DNA from: Antarctobacter aquimaris | Lineage (GTDB): Bacteria; Pseudomonadota; Alphaproteobacteria; Rhodobacterales; Rhodobacteraceae | Direction of reading: 5' to 3' | DNA length: 64,000 nt | Assembly: GCF_900184945.1 (NCBI RefSeq) | Contig: NZ_FXYF01000010.1 | Span: 1 to 64,000, forward strand | Shown here: piece by piece, positions 46,357 through 64,000 of the stretch | Layout of the letters: each line of letters starts with the position of its first letter | Numbering within the stretch: the stretch's first letter is position 1 | Notes under the pieces: model-generated | Database searches by the model: none | What the model was told of the DNA's origin: nothing | The model's input: only the letters and a program-made list of their open reading frames with translations | Translations under genes and position numbers: made by a program

Positions 46357-46653
46357 TTACAGGCCGGTGTTCACGTCGATCGTGTTGCCCTCTTCGAGCA
46401 TCACGTAGGCCTTTTTCACGTTGTTCCGACGGCCCAGCATGCCGCGGAACTTCTTGACCTTGCCCTTGGTGATCGTCGTGTTGACCGACTTCACCTTGAC
46501 GCCGAACAGCGCTTCGACCGCTTCCTTGATCTGCGGCTTGGCCGCATCCATCGCCACTTCGAAGACAACCGCGCCGTGCTCGGACGCCATGGTTGCCTTT
46601 TCGGTAATGATCGGCTTGCGGATCACGTCGTAGTGTTCTGCCTTCGCGCTCAT
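46357..46653 (-). CDS. rplW: 50S ribosomal protein L23
   Basis: 98 residues: [41 protein letters not shown]23 is the docking site for SRP and trigger factor at the exit tunnel. The ATG overlaps the rplD stop. Confidence 0.97.
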   Translation of the reverse strand: MSAKAEHYDVIRKPIITEKATMASEHGAVVFEVAMDAAKPQIKEAVEALFGVKVKSVNTTITKGKVKKFRGMLGRRNNVKKAYVMLEEGNTIDVNTGL

Positions 46654-47267
46654 TTCAGCCGGGCCTCCAGTGCTTCGACACCCGCCTTGGTCAGCACGAG
46701 CGTGTCGCGCTTGAGGATGTCATAGACGTTTGCGCCCATGCTCGGCAGCACATCGAGACCGTCGATGTTGGCCGCTGCGCGGGCAAAGTTCTCGTTGACC
46801 GCGGCGCCGTCGATGATCAGCGCGCGCTTCCAGCCGAGGTTTGCGATCTGCTTGGCCAGCGTGTTGGTCTTGCCGTCGCAGTCCGCCGTCGCGATGATGA
46901 CCAGCGCGCCGTCCTTCACCTTGGACGACAGCGCGTGCATCAGGCCCAGCTTGCGGACCTTCTTGGGCAGGTCGTGCGCGTGGCTGCGCGGGGTCGGACC
47001 CTTGTAGATGCCGCCCTTGCGGAAGATCGGCGCCTTGCGGGACCCGTGGCGTGCGCCGCCGGTGCCCTTCTGGCGATAGATCTTCTTGGTCGAGTAGCTG
47101 ACTTCCGAGCGGGTCTTGACCTTGTGGGTGCCGGCCTGCGCCTTGTTGCGCTGCCAGCGGACCACGCGGTGCAGGAGGTCGGCGCGCGGCTCGAGACCGA
47201 AAAGCGCCTCGTCCAGCTCGACCTCACCGGCAGCGGAGCCGTCGAGATTGATCACGTCGAGTTTCAT
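46650..47267 (-). CDS. rplD: 50S ribosomal protein L4
   Basis: 205 residues: [20 protein letters not shown], then the tunnel loop [20 protein letters not shown] and [18 protein letters not shown]. In E. coli L4 represses the S10 operon. It overlaps rplC and rplW by four bases each. Confidence 0.97.
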   Translation of the reverse strand: MKLDVINLDGSAAGEVELDEALFGLEPRADLLHRVVRWQRNKAQAGTHKVKTRSEVSYSTKKIYRQKGTGGARHGSRKAPIFRKGGIYKGPTPRSHAHDLPKKVRKLGLMHALSSKVKDGALVIIATADCDGKTNTLAKQIANLGWKRALIIDGAAVNENFARAAANIDGLDVLPSMGANVYDILKRDTLVLTKAGVEALEARLK

Positions 47268-48103
47268 TCGTCGCCTTCCTTCTTCTCGGTGGCGTCGCCG
47301 GCTTCAGCTGCCTTCAGCGCGGCGGCTTCTACTGCGGCCTGTTCTTCGGCCAGACGCTTGGCTTCGGCTTCGGCCTCGGCGGCTGCGGCCGCGGCGGCTT
47401 CTTCGGCCATGCGCTGCGCTTCCTTGCGGGAGCTCATCAGGCCCGCGGGCTGGATGGCGTTGTCCGGGAACGGCTTCTTGACGGCGTCCTTGACGGTCAC
47501 CCAGGATCCCTTGGGGCCGGGAACGGCGCCCTTGATCATGATGATGCCACGGTCGCTGTCGGTCTTGACCACCTGCAGGTTCTGCGTGGTGACACGGACA
47601 GAGCCCATGTGGCCGGCCATCTTCTTGCCCTTGAACACCTTGCCGGGGTTCTGGCACTGGCCGGTCGAACCGTGCGAACGGTGCGACACCGACACGCCGT
47701 GCGAGGCACGCAGGCCGCCGAAGTTGTGGCGCTTCATGCCGCCGGCAAAACCCTTGCCGATGGTGATGCCCGACACGTCGACGAACTGACCTTCGAAGTA
47801 ATGGTCGGCGATGATTTCCTCGCCCACACCGATCAGGTTCTCGGGGCTGACACGGAACTCGGCCACCTTGCGCTTGGGCGCGACGTTGGCAACGGCAAAG
47901 TGGCCGCGCATTGCCTGGCTCACGCGCTTGGGCTTGGCATTGCCGGCGCCCAGCTGGACGGCGGTGTAGCCGTGCTCGTCATTGGTGCGCTGCGCGACAA
48001 CCTGGAGGCTGTCCAACTGCAGAACGGTTACGGGGACCTGGCGGCCGTCTTCCATGAAGAGACGGGTCATGCCGATCTTCTTTGCGATCACTCCAGAGCG
48101 CAT
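47264..48103 (-). CDS. rplC: 50S ribosomal protein L3 with long acidic/Ala tail
   Basis: 279 residues from ATG 48103 (GGGGGG upstream). The body is standard: [60 protein letters not shown]. After ~residue 220 an extra ~55-residue tail of Ala, Glu and Lys ([20 protein letters not shown]) is added, absent from E. coli L3 (209 residues). The tail would be helical and surface-exposed. Confidence 0.97.
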   Translation of the reverse strand: MRSGVIAKKIGMTRLFMEDGRQVPVTVLQLDSLQVVAQRTNDEHGYTAVQLGAGNAKPKRVSQAMRGHFAVANVAPKRKVAEFRVSPENLIGVGEEIIADHYFEGQFVDVSGITIGKGFAGGMKRHNFGGLRASHGVSVSHRSHGSTGQCQNPGKVFKGKKMAGHMGSVRVTTQNLQVVKTDSDRGIIMIKGAVPGPKGSWVTVKDAVKKPFPDNAIQPAGLMSSRKEAQRMAEEAAAAAAAEAEAEAKRLAEEQAAVEAAALKAAEAGDATEKKEGDE

Positions 48104-48117
48104 CTGATCAGCCCCCC

Positions 48118-48426
48118 TCAAACCTTGATCTCGACGTCCACGCCGGCGGCGAGGTCGAGCTTCATCAGGGCGTCCACGGTCTGCGGAGTCGGATCGACGA
48201 TGTCCAGCATCCGCTTGTGGGTGCGGATCTCGAACTGGTCGCGCGACTTCTTGTTGACGTGCGGACCACGCAGAACGGTGTATTTCTCGATCTTGTTCGG
48301 CAGCGGGATGGGGCCCCGGACCGTTGCGCCGGTGCGCTTGGCGGTGTTCACGATCTCCTGCGTCGACGCATCGAGGACGCGGTAGTCGAACGCCTTGAGC
48401 CGGATACGGATATTCTGGCCTTGCAT
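48118..48426 (-). CDS. rpsJ: 30S ribosomal protein S10
   Basis: 102 residues: [40 protein letters not shown] and [20 protein letters not shown]. Also the NusE antitermination factor. It follows tuf on the same strand. Confidence 0.97.
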   Translation of the reverse strand: MQGQNIRIRLKAFDYRVLDASTQEIVNTAKRTGATVRGPIPLPNKIEKYTVLRGPHVNKKSRDQFEIRTHKRMLDIVDPTPQTVDALMKLDLAAGVDVEIKV

Positions 48427-48506
48427 GTTCTCAGCCTATCTTGGCGTTGGGGTTGAGAGGAGGAGGACGGACCACCCGTCCCCCTCGTCGAACCCGGAAT
48501 ATGGAA

Positions 48507-48577
48507 GGCGGGGCCGGGCCCCGCCCTAAGAGTTCCTGGTATCGGCGCCATGCCTGCCACCCATGCGGCGGCAGGCA
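48507..48577. repeat. tandem hairpins after the tuf stop
   Basis: Two inverted repeats: 48507-48525 (arms GGCGGGGC/GCCCCGCC, loop CGG) and 48551-48577 (arms TGCCTGCC/GGCAGGCA, loop 11). The second ends ten bases from the tuf stop. There is no T run, so rpsJ may be read through from tuf. Confidence 0.65.
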
Positions 48578-48587
48578 GGCGGTCCGG

Positions 48588-49763
<1,176 letters not shown>

Positions 49764-49803
49764 GGAAGTGGCTCCCTTTTCTTCTTGTCGGGTGCCGGGC
49801 GCG

Positions 49804-49846
49804 GGGCCCGGCCTACGGTGATGGGTAGGCCGGGCGTCAGCCCGGC
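49804..49846. repeat. REP-like hairpins after the fusA stop
   Basis: GGGCCCGGCCTAC (49804-49816) faces GTAGGCCG to make one hairpin, and GGCCGGGC/GCCCGGC (49828-49846) makes another, eight bases from the fusA stop. The same two words occur at 37285 and 37329 in the rplR/rpsE gap. Confidence 0.65.
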
Positions 49847-49853
49847 ATCCCGT

Positions 49854-51977
<2,124 letters not shown>

Positions 51978-52002
51978 GTGTCAGGTCCTTGAGCTAATGA
52001 GT

Positions 52003-52473
52003 TTACCAGCGGTAATGGCTGAACGCCTTGTTGGCGTCGGCCATCTTGTGGGTGTCTTCCCGCTTCTTGACCGCGGCACCGCGCGACTGCACGGCGTCGA
52101 TCAGTTCGCCGGCAAGGCGCTCTTCCATGGTGTGTTCGTTGCGGGCGCGCGCGGCGTTGATCAGCCAGCGGATGGCCAGTGCCTCGCGGCGCTCGGGGCG
52201 CACTTCGACCGGAACCTGGTAGGTGGCACCACCGACGCGGCGCGAGCGGACCTCGACCGACGGCTTGATGTTGTCCAGCGCTTCGTGAAAGATTTCCACG
52301 GGGGCGCGCTTGACCTTGGTTTCGACCCGCTCAAGCGCGTTGTACACGATGCTTTCGGCGACGGACTTCTTGCCGTCGTACATCAGGTTGTTCATGAACT
52401 TGGTCAGAACGCGGTCGCCATACTTGGCGTCGGGCAGGACTTCGCGTTTTTCGGCGGCGTGACGACGAGACAT
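52003..52473 (-). CDS. rpsG: 30S ribosomal protein S7
   Basis: 156 residues: [40 protein letters not shown] and the C-terminal [20 protein letters not shown]. In E. coli S7 is the autogenous repressor of the str operon. Confidence 0.97.
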   Translation of the reverse strand: MSRRHAAEKREVLPDAKYGDRVLTKFMNNLMYDGKKSVAESIVYNALERVETKVKRAPVEIFHEALDNIKPSVEVRSRRVGGATYQVPVEVRPERREALAIRWLINAARARNEHTMEERLAGELIDAVQSRGAAVKKREDTHKMADANKAFSHYRW

Positions 52474-52487
52474 CTGTGATTATCCTC

Positions 52488-52859
52488 TTACTTGGGACGC
52501 TTCGCGCCGTACTTCGAGCGGCGCTGCTTCCGGTCCTTGACGCCCTGGGTGTCCAGAACACCGCGCAGGATGTGGTAACGCACGCCGGGAAGGTCCTTCA
52601 CCCGGCCGCCCCGGATCAGGACCACGGAGTGTTCCTGAAGGTTGTGGCTTTCGCCGGGGATGTAGCTGATCACCTCGTAGCCGTTGGTCAGACGCACCTT
52701 GGCCACCTTCCGCATGGCCGAGTTCGGCTTCTTCGGTGTGGTGGTGTAGACGCGGGTGCAGACGCCGCGCTTCTGCGGGCACTGCTCGAGGTGCTGCGAC
52801 TTCGAGCGCTTGACTTTGGGCTGCCGCGGCTTGCGGATCAGCTGCTGGATCGTGGGCAT
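52488..52859 (-). CDS. rpsL: 30S ribosomal protein S12
   Basis: 123 residues from ATG 52859 ([20 protein letters not shown]). The streptomycin-contact loops are wild type: [19 protein letters not shown] and [17 protein letters not shown], with both key Lys present. First gene of the str cluster, behind a long leader. Confidence 0.97.
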   Translation of the reverse strand: MPTIQQLIRKPRQPKVKRSKSQHLEQCPQKRGVCTRVYTTTPKKPNSAMRKVAKVRLTNGYEVISYIPGESHNLQEHSVVLIRGGRVKDLPGVRYHILRGVLDTQGVKDRKQRRSKYGAKRPK

Positions 52860-52893
52860 TCCGGATACTTCCCCGTGCTTCTCACATTTGTGC

Positions 52894-52911
52894 TGCACGG
52901 GTCATCCCGTG
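52894..52911 (-). promoter_or_regulatory. hairpin in the rpsL leader
   Basis: Arms GCACGGG/CCCGTGC with loop ATGA in the transcript, about 35 nt before the rpsL ATG. A second inverted repeat (CGTTCCC/GGGAACG) lies near 53005-53025. They could mediate autogenous control; no other feature is seen in the 52860-53123 leader. Confidence 0.4.
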
Positions 52912-53123
52912 CGGAGGTTCATGTTGTGGGGCCCCGCGATGGCGCGCTGCCCCGGTTCGGTCGCGCCCGCGAGGAAAAATCCCGACGACGCAAAAAACCG
53001 CATGCGTTCCCTCGTACACGGGAACGACGCGGTGGGTGTCCAGAGGATCGGGGCACAAGGCCCGGATCTTGACCGCTTGGTTCTGTAAGGCGCAAAGGCC
53101 ACGGCCGATGCGAATTAGCGGCG

Positions 53124-53152
53124 CGTATAGGGGGAGTCGCGGACCTTGTCAA
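53124..53152 (-). promoter_or_regulatory. promoter of rpsL-rpsG-fusA-tuf
   Basis: Minus strand consensus TTGACA (53147-53152), 17 bp, TATACG (53124-53129). Predicted start of transcription near 53117, giving a leader of about 255 nt. This is the best promoter match in the window. Confidence 0.75.
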
Positions 53153-53226
53153 CAGCCCACCGGGCTTGCCCCCGGCACGCGCCGGTGTCATGCAGGAGAG
53201 AGTGTCATGCACCGCCGGACCGGAAC

Positions 53227-54030
53227 ATGCAAGTCATCGGATTCTGTCGATTTTCCTATCCCGCCGAGGGCGGTTTCCAGGTCGAGCACGGCTCGCTGTC
53301 GGAACGCATGGACTACCTCTATGCGCCGGCCCGGATGGAAGAGCGGCTGCGCCATTTCGAGTGCCTCTGCCTGCCCGGCCTGAAGGCCCAGACCGACCCC
53401 GATTTCGTCTTTGCGATCCTGGTGGGCGACGCCATGCCCGCGCCGTGGAGGGAGCGGCTGGCGGCGCTGATCGCGGATTTTCCGCAGGCCATGGTGGTGT
53501 CCCGCCCGCCCGGTCCGCACCGCAAGGTCTGCCAGGAGGTGATCAACGGGCTGCGCGACCTGTCCCGGCCCTGCCTGGAGTTCCGCCACGACGACGACGA
53601 CGCGGTGTCGGTGGATTTCGTGGCGAAGTTGCGCCAGGCGGCGGTCGACGTGGCGCCACTGCTGGCGCGGCACCGGCTGGTGGGTTTCGACTGGAACCGC
53701 GGCTATGTCGGCAGGCCGGACGCGCAGGGCCTCTGCGCCGAGGTGCAGGTGACCCCCTACTGGGGCGTGGCGCAGGCCGTGGCGGTGCAGCCAGGCGTGC
53801 GCCAGAGCATCATGAACTTTGGCCACAACAAGCTGAACCAGTTCATGCCCACCGTGACCTTCACCGATGAGATCATGTACCTGCGCGGACACAATGACCA
53901 CAACGACTCGCGCCAAGGGAAACATGTGAAGCGGGTGAAACTTCCCCGTCTGGACGCCGAGGGCGAGGCCGATGTGAAGGCGCGTTTCGCCATTGATGTC
54001 GACCATGTGCGCCGGGTGTTCGGGGGCTGA
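53227..54030 (+). CDS. putative rhamnosyltransferase (PF11316-like)
   Basis: 267 residues from ATG 53227. The sequence QVIGFCRFSYPAEGGFQVEH, YAPARMEERLRHFECLCLPG, EFRHDDDDAVSVDFV and MYLRGHNDHNDSRQ follows the Rhodobacteraceae family annotated as rhamnosyltransferase. DDDD would bind metal and nucleotide sugar in a GT-A-like fold. No membrane segment. It lies opposite to rpoC and rpsL and ends just before a four-palindrome array. Confidence 0.8.
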   Translation: MQVIGFCRFSYPAEGGFQVEHGSLSERMDYLYAPARMEERLRHFECLCLPGLKAQTDPDFVFAILVGDAMPAPWRERLAALIADFPQAMVVSRPPGPHRKVCQEVINGLRDLSRPCLEFRHDDDDAVSVDFVAKLRQAAVDVAPLLARHRLVGFDWNRGYVGRPDAQGLCAEVQVTPYWGVAQAVAVQPGVRQSIMNFGHNKLNQFMPTVTFTDEIMYLRGHNDHNDSRQGKHVKRVKLPRLDAEGEADVKARFAIDVDHVRRVFGG

Positions 54031-54125
54031 AAGCCGCTTCGAAGCGGCTTGAAAAAGCGGTTTCGAAACCGCTTTCAAAACGCGTTTGCAAACGCGTTTT
54101 TCCAAGGCCATTCGAATGGCCTTGG
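54031..54125. repeat. array of four consecutive perfect palindromes
   Basis: 54031-54050 (20 bp, AAGCCGCTTCGAAGCGGCTT), 54054-54075 (22 bp, half-site AAAGCGGTTTC), 54077-54100 (24 bp, half-site AAAACGCGTTTG) and 54102-54125 (24 bp, half-site CCAAGGCCATTC), separated by one to three bases. Each is perfectly symmetrical; three centre on TTCGAA, one on TTGCAA. The first begins on the base after the rhamnosyltransferase stop. Confidence 0.97.
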
Positions 54126-54152
54126 TCCGCCCCGTTCCCATGCACGCGAAGA

Positions 54153-54179
54153 AAAGCCCGCTCCTGAGGAGCGGGCTTT
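54153..54179. terminator. terminator after rpoC (bidirectional)
   Basis: Twelve-base arms (54153-54164, 54168-54179) with a three-base loop; TTTTCTTCG follows on the minus strand. It is 26 bp after the rpoC stop and also faces the plus-strand rhamnosyltransferase. Confidence 0.9.
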
Positions 54180-54205
54180 GTCATGTTCAGGCCTGAAAGC
54201 GGCGC

Positions 54206-58453
<4,248 letters not shown>

Positions 58454-58500
58454 GTCTTGTCCTCAGAGTTCAGAGGGTGCGGTGGGGGCGAGGGCGGGGG

Positions 58501-58569
58501 AAGGGCCTTCGAAGGCCCTTCGCAAAGCGGCTGCAAAGCCGCTTTGAAAGGCGTTTCCAAACGCCTTTC
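58501..58569. repeat. three consecutive palindromes between rpoB and rpoC
   Basis: 58501-58520 (perfect 20 bp, AAGGGCCTTCGAAGGCCCTT), 58523-58546 (arms CAAAGCGGCT/AGCCGCTTTG, loop GCAA) and 58546-58569 (11-base arms around GAAAGGCGTTT, loop CC). They begin three bases downstream of the rpoB stop and lack a T run. Confidence 0.95.
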
Positions 58570-58572
58570 TCC

Positions 58573-62709
<4,137 letters not shown>

Positions 62710-62910
62710 GAGTGGAGCCACCCTTTCGTGTTCTCTGTCCGCGCGGACTGGCTGTCGGGGGCCACAGCCGTCGGCGCGTCAGTGATGACAGACAACCGGA
62801 TCCATTCTCGGCGCGCGTCCCACCGCGCACCACTCGATCCGGTCTGCCCTGCCTTGGAAAACCCCTCTCGCAGAGGGGCTTGCCAAGTCCGGGGCGTGCC
62901 GTGTGTCCTA

Positions 62911-62952
62911 GTGGGCCTTGTCTCGTGGGCCTTGTCTCGTGGGCCTTGTGTC
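62911..62952. repeat. three tandem 14-bp repeats in the rpoB leader
   Basis: GTGGGCCTTGTCTC occurs at 62911-62924 and 62925-62938, and once more with one change (GTC for CTC) at 62939-62952. A compound hairpin (arms CCCCTCT/AGAGGGG inside CTTGG/CCAAG, 62853-62887) lies next to it. The 62710-63191 leader holds no gene. Confidence 0.9.
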
Positions 62953-63191
62953 CTTGTGGAGAACATCCCTTCCCTGTCCGGGCCTCCGCCTGGCACCTGC
63001 AAATTCCGGGAACCGCTGCAAGCCGGGGACGATGTTGAGACAATTCAAGTGATCGCGCCGACACCTCCCGATCCGGAAACAGACGAATGGCGGGTTCGAA
63101 TCGCTCGACCCCGCGGGAGATTTCCGAATATTCGGTGAAGCACGCGAACGCAACCCCCGACAACGGGATTTGCGTTTATCCACATTCCCCG

Positions 63192-63220
63192 ACAATGACA
63201 AATGTTGCCTCGATCGTCAA
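63192..63220 (-). promoter_or_regulatory. candidate promoter for rpoBC
   Basis: Minus strand TTGACG (63215-63220), 17 bp, CATTGT (63192-63197), between the rplL terminator and rpoB. It would give a leader of about 480 nt. The -10 match is poor; read-through from rplJL is the alternative. Confidence 0.35.
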
Positions 63221-63289
63221 GCCGGGAAGCGGCAGCACCGGGGCGCGGGCGGGCACCCACCCTTGCGCGCGGATCCTTGACACGCAACG

Positions 63290-63321
63290 AAAAAGGCGCT
63301 CCCGGATGATCCGGAAGCGCC
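63290..63321 (-). terminator. terminator or attenuator after rplL
   Basis: Arms GGCGCTCCCGG/CCGGAAGCGCC (63295-63305, 63311-63321) with one mismatch and a five-base loop; TTTTT follows on the minus strand, 33 bp after rplL. In many bacteria a partial terminator here sets the ratio of L7/L12 to RNA polymerase. Confidence 0.85.
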
Positions 63322-63354
63322 CCGACAGTGCGAAGGAGGCCAGGCCTCCCGCGA

Positions 63355-63738
63355 TCACTTGATCTCGACTTCGGCGCCAGCCTCGACGAGCTTCTTCTTG
63401 ATGTCCTCGGCTTCGGCCTTGGACACGCCTTCCTTGACGGCCTTGCCTCCGGCTTCGACCAGGTCCTTGGCTTCTTTCAGGCCCAGGCCGGTGATCGCGC
63501 GGACTTCCTTGATCACGTTGATCTTCTTGTCGCCAGCGGTCTTGAGGATGACGTCGAACTCGGTCTTTTCCTCTTCGGCTGCGGCGGCTTCGCCACCACC
63601 GGCCGGGCCTGCCATCATGACGGCGCCGCCAGCGGCGGGCTCGATGCCGTACTCATCCTTGAGGATGGTTTTCAGTTCTTGTGCCTGGAGCAGCGTCAGG
63701 TTGACGATTTGCTCTGCAAGTGCTTTCAGATCAGCCAT
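63355..63738 (-). CDS. rplL: 50S ribosomal protein L7/L12
   Basis: 127 residues from ATG 63738: [20 protein letters not shown] for dimerisation, a Gly/Ala hinge ([20 protein letters not shown]), and the factor-binding domain [40 protein letters not shown]. Stalk protein contacting EF-Tu and EF-G. Confidence 0.98.
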   Translation of the reverse strand: MADLKALAEQIVNLTLLQAQELKTILKDEYGIEPAAGGAVMMAGPAGGGEAAAAEEEKTEFDVILKTAGDKKINVIKEVRAITGLGLKEAKDLVEAGGKAVKEGVSKAEAEDIKKKLVEAGAEVEIK

Positions 63739-63812
63739 TTTGAGACTCTTTCCGTAGGTTGTTGTGTTCCAACGCCGGGGCATTCACCCCACGCAGATCG
63801 TTCCGGTTTGCC

Positions 63813-64000
63813 TTAGGCCGCTTCGGCCTTTTCCTCGATGGTCGAGAGGATCGAAGCGATGTTCGATGCAGGTGCGCCAATCGCACCGGCGATGTTCGAA
63901 GCAGGTGCGCCGATGCAGCCGACGATCGAAGCGATGAGCTCCTCGCGCGACGGCATTTTCGACACGGCCTCGACACCGGCCCGGTCCAGGGCCGTTCCAG
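63813..64000 (-). CDS. rplJ: 50S ribosomal protein L10, C-terminal part
   Basis: The last ~62 codons run in from the right edge: [20 protein letters not shown], then [20 protein letters not shown] and EKAEAA. The repeated GAPASNIA helix binds L7/L12 dimers, and its near-duplicate (two copies here) would set the number of dimers. The start is outside the window. Confidence 0.93.
   Translation of the reverse strand, partial: GTALDRAGVEAVSKMPSREELIASIVGCIGAPASNIAGAIGAPASNIASILSTIEEKAEAA

Noticed and set aside
62911-62952. Direct repeats considered as a CRISPR array
   Set aside because: Units of 14 bp with no spacers and no cas genes; a simple tandem repeat.

Overview
The window is GC-rich chromosomal DNA of an alphaproteobacterium, most likely Rhodobacterales (Roseobacter/Rhodobacteraceae type). 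The grounds are the gene order rpoB-rpoC-rpsL-rpsG-fusA-tuf-rpsJ, a 1378-residue RpoB, an L3 with a long Ala/Glu tail, an adenylate kinase with a Cys4 lid, and a PF11316-type rhamnosyltransferase beside rpoC. All assignments come from reading the sequence; no database was searched.

Positions 1-2800 are an accessory border: the 5' part of an RTX/DUF4214 secreted protein, then about 1.3 kb of decayed DNA. That DNA contains eroded copies of a membrane desaturase (minus) and a LacI regulator (plus), in the same divergent arrangement as the intact pair at 20-22 kb. From 2820 to 11933 runs a nine-gene plus-strand operon: GntR regulator, oligopeptide-type ABC importer (binding protein, two permeases, two ATPases), SDR dehydrogenase, polysaccharide-deacetylase-like hydrolase and gamma-glutamyltransferase. 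It looks like uptake and catabolism of a gamma-glutamyl or amide compound.

Positions 12146-22328 are a minus-strand locus resembling rhizopine (moc) or inositol (iol) catabolism, with a divergent LacI regulator. It encodes a fatty-acid-hydroxylase-superfamily membrane protein, a sugar binding protein, two permeases, an ATPase, a Rieske ferredoxin, a hydroxypyruvate-isomerase-like TIM barrel and a PanB-like protein with an altered active site. Between these lie at least six broken genes: a permease C-terminus, a MocA dehydrogenase, a TIM-barrel isomerase, an unidentified frameshifted piece, purU and iolC. The pathway appears half decayed. Next come tRNA-Lys, dapF, an mtaB-like methylthiotransferase gene and a paiB-like gene.

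From 25.5 kb to the right end lies the ribosomal protein and RNA polymerase region, all minus strand, transcribed from rplJ/rplL through rpoBC, the str, S10, spc and alpha clusters to rplQ. It is broken by unrelated genes at four places: a rhamnosyltransferase (rpoC/rpsL), a DUF995-like protein (rplW/rplB), a lysozyme-like and a 2OG-oxygenase-like gene (rplP/rpmC), and a helicase, two P450s and a metallo-hydrolase (rpmD/rplO). Terminators and TTGmCA-17-TATA promoters at several of these breaks suggest separate transcription units.

The most unusual structural feature is a set of tandem palindromes, two to four perfect or near-perfect hairpins of different sequence but the same design. They lie within about 30 nt downstream of stop codons, both inside operons (rpoB/rpoC, fusA/tuf, rpoA/rplQ) and at operon ends.
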